Origin: Rhizophagus clarus
Lineage: Eukaryota; Glomeromycota; Glomeromycetes; Glomerales; Glomeraceae
NCBI GenBank assembly: GCA_015698045.1
Contig: BLAL01000034.1
Span: 1,302,001 to 1,366,000 of the forward strand
Length of the DNA: 64,000 nt
Reading direction: 5' to 3'
Positions within the stretch are counted from its first letter, which is position 1, and every line of letters begins with the position of its first letter. The translations under genes were made by a program, and so were the position numbers. The notes under the pieces are model-generated. The model made no database searches. It was not told the origin of the DNA and worked only from the letters and a program-made list of their open reading frames with translations. This document shows positions 34,440-44,259 of the stretch, in pieces.

Positions 34440-35569
34440 ATAAATGTGTACTAGATTGGGAACATCTTCTTGTAATCTATCAGCTGGCTTCCATGTAGAT
34501 TCATCTTCTGGATAGCGCTCCCATTTGACTAAGTATTGGAGCTGGCTCTTTTTAGTATAGTGGTTGAGAATTTTCTCAGGTACATATCTTTCTGGCTGAC
34601 CTCTTATTACTGAATCAGGTGAAGGCTTTTCGTTAATAGGAATGACTTGCAGTTCTTTTCTAGTATATGCACATTTAGATACTCCTAACCTGCCATGTGA
34701 TCCATCAAGTAGATATGTAGGTGGTTGTTCAGGAGAAAGGATAAGCTTTTTAATTATACGAACTTTTGGGTCCTATTTAATGTCTCCTATTCTGAACTTA
34801 CCATGTAATTTTTTTTCAAGTACTGATATAGGTTCAAGAAGTTTGGTTCGAACTAGTGTCCCTTCTAATAGTAACTCTGTATTTTTATTGATTTTAGGTA
34901 GACTTTCTGGGATTTTAGGTGGATCTCTTTGCCACTTTTCATCTACTAATTTTACTATATCATGGAAATCTTCAGACTATTCAATCGATGTCTCACCAGT
35001 TTTTAGTTCCTGTGCTGTCATCCTTTTAAGAAGTGGTTCTTGTATAGCCTGAATTGCCCTTTCTGCATATGACTGCTGTTTGTGACATTCAGGTTCACCA
35101 AATCTCATCATAACTCCAATGCTATTAAGGAAAAAATCACGTATTTATGAGTTAGTAAATTCTGAACCAGAATCAGTTTTTAGTCTATAAGTAGGAGGTT
35201 GGATACGACCACGTCCATATATTTTAATAAATACTTTTATTACACTATTAGTAAACTTATTTTTAATAGGCTCAGCATCTACTCGTCTTCTGGATATTTC
35301 TACTACTATGAGAAAATAATGGTATCCTTTGAGATCTATAGGCATTTCTGCTAAATCAGACTGCTGAGTAGCATTTTCTTTTCAGACGATTACTTTTGGA
35401 TGTTCAGATCTTTTTTCTTTAGGAGGTTTTGATAGATGTTATAATGCTCTTGATCTTTAAGAAGACGTGCTGGTACCCCTGATAGGTTATAAAATTTGTA
35501 ATACCTCTCTAAAGGGGTCATATTGTTTAAAATTAAAGATTTACTTCTAGAATTCAAATTTGTGGTCAT
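34440..35569 (-). pseudogene. Polinton fossil part: retroviral-type integrase with C-terminal chromodomain
   Basis: The start MTTNLNSRSKSLILNNMTPL is followed by a typical Polinton integrase lead (YYKFYNLSGVPARLL). The core contains IDLKGYHYFLIVVEISRRRV and LKTDSGSEFTNS. Its end (about 34.59-34.44 kb) is a chromodomain, LQYLVKWERYPEDESTWKP. The chromodomain would be expected to steer insertion toward modified histones. Fossil. Confidence 0.8.
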
Positions 35570-35882
35570 GACAGAGATATATTGTGTAAAGTGTAAAAAG
35601 AAGACAGAAACATCTTCAGAAGTTCAAGATATGACTGATAAAGGTTGATATCGAATTCATGGTGATTGTATTATTTGTGGAACACATAAGAATACCCTTA
35701 CTGGTGAAAATTAAGAGGTTAAAATACATAGTAAAAGAGAAATTCTAGACGCTAAGAAAAGGAGAAAAAAGACGGCTATGAATAAGAAGGCTAAGAAACT
35801 TGGTCTTAAAATTTTAGATGCTAATGAGAATGTTCAGACTTATATTAAGAGGTATTTAAGAGAAGCGATGAAAGAGGGTTAA
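35568..35882 (+). pseudogene. Polinton fossil part: DUF5679-like zinc-ribbon protein
   Basis: Starts MTEIYCVKCKKKTET, then GDCIICGTHKN, giving the C-x2-C...C-x2-C ribbon, followed by a strongly basic tail (AKKRRKKTAMNKKAKKLGLK). Such DUF5679-type proteins are common in large DNA viruses and Polintons. Its start shares a CATG with the oppositely oriented integrase. Fossil. Confidence 0.55.
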
Positions 35883-36442
35883 TTATGATTTTTTTTGGTA
35901 TATTTGTATGCTATTGGAAGGTATAGCCACCTCTGAGGTTAATACATCTAGGTACGAGTAGGTAACAATATGGGTAACTGGTATGAGGATTAGTATGAGG
36001 AATATATATAGGAATTTATACTAGGTAATAGGGTATTTTTCACATATCGTATTAGGCTTAGTGAGGCATTTGGGTATGTTCTTGTGAACGGAACAGATGG
36101 AACAGATCAGATACCCCAAAATAAAAATATTTCTGGGAATAATTGGTCTGATTATTTTTTTTATTTATCTGTTCCATCTGTTCCATCTGTTCCATGTCCT
36201 TATTTCTTCTTTATTCTTTGTTTTATCTTGTTCTTAGTATGTTTGTATAAAACAGATGTATAGAACAGATGGAACAGATGGGTAGGTATGATATAGATAG
36301 GGTTTTATCTATGGTATTGTTAGAGACGCGCTGTAAAGGCGCTGGGAGATTAACTGGATAGGAGATCTGGTATGGATTCCCGCGAAGGGAGGATGTATAT
36401 GGAAACTTTAGCCACCGCTACCAGAGGATAGTCCCGACAACT
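35880..36442. repeat. Right terminal inverted repeat of the Polinton fossil
   Basis: Reverse complement of the left repeat with differences at about one position in ten in the outer 200 bases; the inner part is closer. Confidence 0.9.
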
Positions 36443-36609
36443 CACATGACTCATGATTAACCAATAATATTTACGCTAATTATGTATAGCGTAAATAATT
36501 ATGTATTTATGTATTTTTTAAAAAATCTGGTAATTAATTACCAGGATTACGAATTACGTATTTATACAAAATTATGGAATTACCAGGCCATATATATTAT
36601 TAGATATAT

Positions 36610-37236
36610 TCAAAGTTATAGATTTACCTTATTTAATTAAAAAACTAGTTAAATATAATAATTATTTAATGCTAAATTCTAATAATATAGTGATTATAAT
36701 AGCAGTGAATTTTTAATCATTAGTGTTTGAATTTAGAATAAGTGTTAAAATTTAAAATTAATAAATAAAAACGTCAAAGTTTAAAGTTTAATTTAATAAA
36801 TAAATTAAAGTATTTAAAGTTCAAATATAATGAATAAAATATCAAAATTTATGCAAATTGATTAGTTATTATAAAACAGAAATAGATATAAATAAAAAAT
36901 TTTTTTATATCTAAATAGTATTATTTTTTTTTTAATTTTAAATGGCATTGATAGCGCATAAACTTTATTTACTAGATTAATGGGTTATCAAGTAACCCGT
37001 ACATCAGTATTTAGCTATACTCCAAGGTAATACAAAGTAAGACCACAGTTCAATCATATTGCCAGTAATAAATAATAACGAATAAAAGGTAAACAGGTAT
37101 AAAAAAATAAAATTTGGATCTATACCAGTACAACAAATTAAAATTTACTAAAACAGTTGGTCCTAACGTAACAATAACTCCATCCGATTCCTCAGATAGA
37201 GGTTCTCTTTAATAAACTTTCTAATATTTCGTTCAT
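36610..37236. other. AT-rich intergenic sequence
   Basis: No recognised gene or element end between the outer inverted-repeat element and the ORF1-like remnant. Confidence 0.45.
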
Positions 37237-38788
37237 TCATGTGATCTCAGCCATTATCATCTTTTTCGAAGTAGAAGACCTTTTCGACTTGGATTTATGT
37301 TTCTTGTCATCGTACTCAGTTTTCGGAGAGTCTTTTCCCTGTTTAGTACTGGATGAATATTGTTGTTGAGAGGCATTACCTCTGCCATTTCGAATGGGGA
37401 TATTATTAGTGCCTGTCACCACCTTCTTAACTGAACGCGGTTTGGCCCTATTGTCATTTGGGAGGAAGCATTAGTACTTTTAGTTTGCCTACTGCTCTTA
37501 TTATGGGCAGACTTCGTTGACTTCCTGGGGTTGTGAGATGGAGAGGTATGGCGGGTCCAATCAACTGTTTCGCCATTCCAAACATTTGGAGTATTAATTA
37601 ATCGATGTAAGTCGTCCTAATTTGATAAATATCTGATTATTTTCCTCTTGCCATCTGGTAATTTTACTTCTTTGAACATATTAATGTTATGGGAGATTAA
37701 GTAGGCTTCATTATCTTTGTGGACCAGCGTAGCTGAGTTCATACTCTCTGGTGGATTCAGAACTGCAGCTTGGTACCTTTCTCTTTCTTTTCATTCTTGC
37801 AGGGAAGGGACCAAGATGCTGGAAACCATCTTACCGGGAAACCCATCAACAGCGCCATCCAATGTTTTTCATAATTCTTAAAAAATTGTGAAATCTCCAA
37901 CTTGACACGGAGTGTCTTGTATTTCTTCTGCCTCTTGACAGTCATGGAGATAACCTTTCCCCAAGCGGATAGTGCATTAATGATGGTGTAATTATCCCAC
38001 TTCGCTAGGATGTTGTATACTATGATATTGCGAACGAAGGCCTGAGAATTATGTGCAGGCTGATATCCAGTGATAACTGTTAACGCTTCATTTTCTACCA
38101 CTTTTCTTGTATTCGGCTGGTCTTCCGACTTAGCTTTCTTTTCAGGCGGCGGCAAAAGTATTTCATCACCTGCTTGTTCATTACGCGTGAGGGGAGAAAA
38201 CAGTTTGGCAGACGGGTTCAGAGAGGATTTTGCACTTTGGTTAGCCTTAGCAGCTATACGTTCAACTTTAGCCTTTCTGCGTTGTTTCTTCTTTTGCGAT
38301 TTTGACAATACAGGTTGAAAACTTGTTTCATCAGATGATTCTTTTGTGATCAGCGTCATGTTTGATGTTGATTGGTTCGCTTCCAGGGGAGATATTTCTA
38401 TATCCATCTGGGCGTTGCTATCTTCAACTATGATTGGTGTATCCTGTTTATCCACTTTTCCTGATTTGGTATCATTTTTCTCAGCCGCCCTAGAGAGGGC
38501 TATCGCGCTCTCCAAAGTGCAAATTGAAAGATGATGAATATAGGTCAAGAGGTAAGGGCATACATCCCAATACTTTGATAGTTCTATAAACTGTTCCGAG
38601 GGGCTTTGAAGACCAGATAACGGGTAACGAGGAACGTTTCGTTGGTTATCCCATGTGCTTGAGTGAGGCCACACAAAGCTAAAAGCGTCTCGTTCCTTCT
38701 TCATATTCTCCAGAATAAATTCGTTAAAGTTGCTTTGAAATATCGTACATAACTTTTCTCTTATATCTTGTGTGTTTGGTTGTAACAT
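37237..38788 (-). pseudogene. ORF1-like protein of a putative LINE family (copy 2)
   Basis: The longest open piece starts best at MLQPNTQDIREKL (38788) and runs to 37757, about 343 residues: a helical N-terminus, an acidic/Ser-rich middle, a basic QKKKQRRKAKVER patch, then the RRM-like segment (NIIVYNILAKWDNYTIINAL...KVISMTVKRQKKYKTLRVKL) and PVRWFPASWSL. A basic, Ser-rich continuation (SKTEYDDKKHKSKSKRSS) lies in another frame down to 37237, so the copy carries at least one frameshift. It is better preserved than copy 1 at 12.3-13.5 kb. No reverse transcriptase is adjacent. Confidence 0.6.
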
Positions 38789-38875
38789 ATTTGCAAATAT
38801 AATAGTTGTTTTCAACGACGCAACCTCAGAAAATAACAAAAAGTTTTTGCTGAAAAAATTGGACCAAGTGATCAT

Positions 38876-40221
38876 CAGAAAGAGTTTTGTTTGATCTAAA
38901 TAGTATTAAAATAAATGTTATTTACAAATATTTATAAAAACATAAACAAAAAAAAAAAGGTTTAAAAGATTTTTTAAAAGGTTTACTAATTTGTCATTTC
39001 TAAATAATATATTTTTAACAGTTTTCTTTGGTCAGATACAACTGAATAAAGTGAAGTTTTTAGTCTTTAAAATTTATAAAAATATTTTTAAGAACCTAAA
39101 CGAACATGATTCCTATTATTGAAAAGTATGTTACATTGTGTAAATAAAGTGTTACTTTTGGCCTGAAAATTTTGATTTTTACTAAATTTAGGCCGGCATT
39201 ATAAATTTGGCCAAAATTAAAAAAATCTTGGCCAGATTTATGGTTTGAAAATTGGCCATTTTAGCCGATCAAATTAACTTTAGCCAAATTTGAATATTAT
39301 ACATGTGATATATACTTGAATGTATTGTGAAGGCCCCTGAATACGAAAATATCACATTAAGATAACTGTTTCATACACTTTGGGAATAATTTCTCTAAGT
39401 AACATAAGTATAACCATGTACACTTTGGCCATTTTGATACTAGTAAACATAGTAGATATCACATCAATTATCACGACGAGGTTCCAATCATTACATTCAG
39501 GGGCCGTGTATTGTGTTGAAAATTTATATTATGATATCATAGAACTCCTGACATGACCATTGACTGATATTATCATATTAAAAAACGCGTTAGTAATACT
39601 ACAAAAAAAAATTATACATGAACTTTAATATTTACGGAAAATCATTATTTAAACTTGTTTGCTTCACTTGTTTCCTTTGGACAAAATATTCAAAACTCAA
39701 ATTACAACTTGAAATAAAAACAAAACGCGTCTTAGTATTATAAAAAAAAATCCATACCATCATGAAATTAATACAAATTAATATTCAAGCATCCCATATC
39801 TCATACATACACAACTTTCCTTAAGTATTTTTCACCTGTTTAATACGACCAAATGCCGAAATTATGTTGTGAAATCTCCAAGTAAATTTTTAACAAACGC
39901 ATTTTATATTGAATATTTATAATAATATTTTACACCTGGAGTTCTGCTGTTGGTAAAAATATTTAACTTTATTAAATAATAAAAACTTTTTGAAGAAGGG
40001 AAGAAAGAGTGAAGAGAAAAGTTTTAAACGATAAATAATTATGAACCAATCAAATTCCATTTATTTGTTCCTATGGGTATGGTCAGGCAGATGATTTGAC
40101 TACGCTCTGGGAAGATAGAAAAATCACATGACTGAAACTTCAATATAAAACGATGTTACACAGACATTATATCGAAATTTTTTTTTTTGTAAAGCTTTTT
40201 TGCTGACTTTATTTATGGTAA
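38876..40221. other. Intergenic sequence upstream of the NDUFA9-like gene
   Basis: No gene seen. At about 39,160-39,300 there are repeated, partly inverted TTTGGCCAAAATT/AATTGGCC words that may be an eroded element end. The left boundary of the gene-dense block lies here. Confidence 0.4.
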
Positions 40222-42051
40222 ATGTATTCAACAACTTCGTTATCGAAAACTCGTAAGTTAAAAGATTTTTTCAACTTAATGCATATTCTACATAAAATTT
40301 TTTTTAACTAATTTAATTTTTTAAATAGGATTTACGCAAAAATTTGGTATAATTACATTTAAACAGAAGGTATTATGTTTTATAAAAACTATAATTATTC
40401 TTTGATAATAATAACTTCATATTTATATTTAGCGATTTGCTCATGATCTTGTCGTAAGAAAAACAACAGGGAAACCTATTATTAAATATGGTCCAGGAGG
40501 TCGGTATGTAACTAAGAATTTTTTCATACGTTAATAATTTTTTGATAGTTGACATGTTTATAAATAATACATGCATATAGATCTTCGGTTAGTGGACATA
40601 CAGCGACAGTTTTTGGAAGTACGGGATTTTTGGGCCGTTATCTTGTCAGCAAACTTGGTAATTGTTTGAATATTTTCTTATAATTGATTTTGAATAATCA
40701 ATCATTTGGTTTAATTAACCCTTTAAGACGAACGTTTATACAATAGCTAAACACGGAACTCAAGTAGTTTTGCCATATCGTGATGAAGATGCGAAAAGGC
40801 ACTTAAAAGTTACTGGAGATTTAGGTCAAGTTGTTTTTCTGGTAAATGATCAATCAATATTTAATTCAAATTATTTATGCTTCTTATTTATTATTATGTC
40901 GTTTTAAAAATTAGGAATTTGATCTTCGTAATGAACAAAATATTATTGAAGCTGTTAAACATTCTGATATTGTCTACAATTTAATAGGAAGAGATTACGA
41001 AACAAAGTGATTATTTTATAAATGTAATTGCGTATAATAAAGTTTTTACATTTGGAATATTATTAAGATTACTTTATGGGAAATATTTATTTTAGGAATT
41101 TTACTTACGAGAAGGTTCATATAGAAGGAGCAGAAAGAATTGCGAAACTTTGTAAAAGATTTGATGTATCAAGGTTAGTTCATGTATCAGCGTTAAACGC
41201 TGATATTAATTCCTCGTCAAGATTTTTACGAACAAAGGTAAAATATTCATAACGTTTCTTTAGTTAAGTTCTCCATTGTAGGTCATTTATTTTATTTATT
41301 TTAGAATTATTGTTAATTAGGCATTAGGAGAAAAAGCTGTCAAAGAACAATTTCCTGATGTAACGATAGTTCGTCCTGGATATATGTTCGGTCCTGAGGA
41401 TAGGTTTTTGAATAGATTATCAGGTTCGTTATGATTGATTTTATTTTGCTTTTTTTAAAATAATAATAAAATGATAATAATATTAATACTCTAGGATTTC
41501 CATATGAATTGATGGTTAACCATGGAGAAACATTATTAAGTCCAGTTTACGTATGTATAAAAATATGCATATATCAAATTAAATTATTGTCTTTTAATAT
41601 AACTTTATTATAGGTAATTGATGTGGCAACAGCGTTAGAAATGATGATGAAAAATGAAGCAACAATTTCTTCAACATATGAATTGTATGGTCCGACTGTA
41701 TACAGTATGCGAGAAATTTATGATATTATTGATGATATTATGAAGAAAAAGCGCACACGGTTGAATGTACCTAACCCGATTGCGTTAGCCATTACAAAAC
41801 TATTAACATATTTACCTTGGCCTTATTTAACACCAGATGAAATTGAGAGGTATTGTATAAGTGATAAGTTTGGCAAAGCAGTAGGAGATAGAGAGGTAAA
41901 AACTTTTAGTGATTTAGGTGTTGAACTTGTTGATTTAGAAAGTAAAGCTATTCAAGTTGTTAGAAGATATAGGAGTAACACTTATTTTGATCAGCCTATT
42001 AGTAAAGATATTGGTAAAGTTAAAAAAGGTGTTTATCATGTTGAATACTAA
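40222..42051 (+). CDS. NDUFA9: NDUFA9-like 39-kDa subunit of mitochondrial complex I
   Basis: Model: join(40222..40252, 40329..40369, 40433..40503, 40581..40657, 40747..40841, 40915..41006, 41096..41237, 41321..41423, 41495..41550, 41614..42051), 381 residues, close to the usual ~375. The start at 40222 was chosen because it gives a basic, Ser/Thr-rich presequence ([16 protein letters not shown]) in phase with the rest; the ATG at 40215 leads to a stop. An NAD(P)-binding Rossmann motif ([12 protein letters not shown]) lies at residues ~70-81. [19 protein letters not shown] and [15 protein letters not shown] are typical of the family. It belongs to the atypical short-chain dehydrogenase family and binds NADPH as an accessory subunit at the matrix-arm junction. 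Exon 2 and the start are the least certain parts. Confidence 0.9.
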
Positions 42052-42368
42052 AGGCTATAATTTGTTGTATCGAATTTTGATATTATTGTTAAAAAAATGG
42101 ATAATTAATTCTTATTTAGATTTATCAATTAAGATAATAAAAATATTATATTTATAAATATAAATTAACTGAATATCATGTGCATAAACAAACTCATATT
42201 GATATTGCGGTTTAGGGTTTAGAAAATACCAACTGTAAAGTTTATAAAGTCATCCGTTAAGTGCACAATCATATCATATTTAAATTATTATGCACAAGTA
42301 AGTTAGTAATTAAAATTCTGAATGTCAATATTATTTATTAAATAAGAAAATACTCGCGATAGATTCAT

Positions 42369-43858
42369 TCAATGTTTTTCTTTTCCCTTTGATACCTTTT
42401 TTTGTATTTTTTCATTATTTATATTCTGTTCAATATGTTTCAATAATTCTTTTGCATCAGAAAAAAATTTTAACATATATGGATTAAGATCTGGACATGA
42501 TTTATCTGAATGTAACAATATTAACTAAAATATTAAATAAATAAATAAAAAGAATAAATTAATAACTCTGACAAAACATATATAAAATTAATTAAAAATA
42601 CTTTCTTCCAAGAATTTTTTACTGTTTTCTTGATGATCAAATATGTTAATAAAGTCATTCAGCTTTTTAAAAAATTAAAATAAAATCAATAAGTCGAATT
42701 ATATTGCTGAACTAGATCAATAAGAAAAACTTTACTTACCCTATCATAAAAATTATTTATATCATTATGATCATTAATATAATCATCAATTAATTTCAAT
42801 TTTTCTCTATCCAATCTTGAAGTTTTGACATTTTGCCAAAGCTCTTCGAAGTCATCTGTTTTTACATCAGAGTTTACGTGGGATCTTGCAGGAATGCTTG
42901 GCGCTGAACTATCTTTTATTTCCTAATATTCCAATTGTTACCCCATTTTTAAATTAATAAAAAATCACGACTTTGTATTTACCTTCTTACAACGCAACCT
43001 TATCCATCGTCTTCGACGAACAAAAGAACGAAATGGCTGATAACATCCTATAAAAATTATATAATTATACTTTAAACAACTAGTAAAAAAAGTAGATTAA
43101 AAATAACATACCATGCCAACTAGAATTATGAAAGTTAAGAGCATATTCCCATCCCTCTAACAATTGAAAACATTTTATCCGAATCGTTTTCAAGTAAAAA
43201 AATGCGAAAAAAGTGGTGTTACCTTCGTCAATGTCACCAGACATATCGATCATCCATTCTTTATGAATCTATATGAAAAGTGAAAAAACATACTCAGCTT
43301 ATGATATAAAATGAAATAAATCACTTATAAAACAGTCATAACGCACCCACCCACTCCCAAGTTGGATCTGGTAATTGATAATTATGAATATCCATCGGTG
43401 AATATCTAATAAATTGAAAATTAAATATTTATAAAAATAAGACACAAAACGTGTCATGAAATAACAATTACTTCTGATTTTTATCGGTCCATGCGTTTGG
43501 GTCAATTTGATTTAAAGCTTTGGAACTAAATTTTGGTAAACCGAATACAAATAATCTAACGAAAGGACAAATAAATATCAATGATGTAATGTATTTATTG
43601 TATTAAACGATAATATGCTTACCCTCTTTGATTTTCATAAAGAACGTCATATGCGTAATTGTTTTTAATTATTTGTTCGCTTGTGAATGAATCAGTGTTC
43701 TACATAAGAAATATTTGTTTAAAAAGTATTGTATTTACTTTAAAAAAATTTTATCGTACCTTCTCTTCTCTTATGATCTTGATTGACTCAAATTTGTTTG
43801 GTTTTTTCCACGGAGATTTAGCGTTCGAATCTTCAATTGTTATTTCGTCGTTTTCCAT
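42369..43858 (-). CDS. Small dysferlin-domain protein (Pex30/Spo73/TECPR1-like)
   Basis: Model: complement(join(42369..42505, 42602..42662, 42740..42922, 42983..43047, 43112..43156, 43223..43268, 43351..43405, 43472..43555, 43623..43699, 43760..43858)), 283 residues, ten exons. Residues ~45-165 contain YENQRG (DysF-N start), LPDPTWEWIHKEWMIDM, GWEYALNFHNSSWHG and FVRRRRWIRLRC, the Trp/Arg pattern of dysferlin domains (N and C parts). The rest is a charged helical tail ending in KKVSKGKEKH. No membrane segments are visible, unlike Pex30; yeast Spo73 is a comparable soluble dysferlin-domain protein. Role inferred only as membrane- or lipid-associated. It starts about 400 bases from the divergent GT5 gene. 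Confidence 0.85.
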
Positions 43859-44259
43859 TGTTAAAAAAAAAAAGTTGATCGCATTTATTTATAGTAAATA
43901 TCAAAGGCTCATCATATGTACTTTATATGGCCAGATAATATATCTCATTATTTACGCCATAAGGGAACTGACTTATTTTTAAGTAAACAATTTGTACAAC
44001 AATTTGTACGAGTTTAATAAAACTTTCTCTTGATAAATTTAATTTAAATACCTAATTTAGTATTTTGGTTGATACTAAATGTTTGTTTATTTTATACTAC
44101 TATTAGTTTCTTTGGCCCAATACTTTCCTCTTTGAATGCCACATAACATTATTATTAACAAATAAAGTTTACTGCAATTTATTATTTAAATTATTATTAT
44201 TTTGTCTGAATAATATTTATAAGAATTTTTTTTTTCCTTTTTTCTCATTTTTTTTTATT
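43859..44259. promoter_or_regulatory. Shared region between divergent dysferlin-domain and GT5 genes
   Basis: 401 bases, AT-rich, between two outward-facing start codons. It probably holds both promoters. No specific motif is claimed. Confidence 0.45.

Larger units (their letters stand above)
22867..36442. mobile_element. Polinton/Maverick-like element, fossil, 13.6 kb
   Basis: It is bounded by ~560-bp inverted repeats beginning AGTCGTCGGGGCTATCCTCT (left) and AGTTGTCGGGACTATCCTCT (right, reverse complement). An AG start is usual for Polintons. No clean 6-bp target duplication is visible. Parts in order: primase-helicase, acidic protein, OTU-like plus protein-primed-type PolB, small protein, 2-Cys-adaptor protein, winged-helix-like protein, packaging ATPase (-), coiled-coil protein, Gag-like, retropepsin-like, unknown (-), integrase with chromodomain (-), and a DUF5679-like protein. 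It is broken in many places, on the order of twenty or more. The two ends match at about nine positions in ten by eye, so it is a moderately old copy. Confidence 0.9.
21281..36600. mobile_element. Older inverted-repeat element enclosing the palindromic minisatellite and the Polinton fossil
   Basis: TGGCCTGGTAATTACAT near 21,287 is mirrored by ATGGAATTACCAGGCCA ending near 36,591. Directly outside both ends lies the same word, TATTATTAGATATA (about 21,271-21,284 and 36,595-36,608), consistent with a target duplication of roughly 10 or more bases. That size suits MULE-type or related elements, but the exact border is ambiguous. Without the 13.6-kb Polinton fossil, this element would be about 1.7 kb, mostly minisatellite, and non-autonomous. 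Confidence 0.65.

Noticed and set aside
22855-36450. Six-base target duplication of the Polinton fossil
   Set aside because: The flanking hexamers GATCAC and CACATG do not match; no alternative border gave a clean duplication.
40215-40252. ATG at 40215 as start of the NDUFA9-like gene
   Set aside because: With any plausible next exon it runs into a stop, whereas the ATG at 40222 joins exon 2 and 3 in phase and gives a mitochondrial presequence.
43299-43505. 68-residue minus-strand frame
   Set aside because: It spans exon and intron of the dysferlin-domain gene in the wrong frame.
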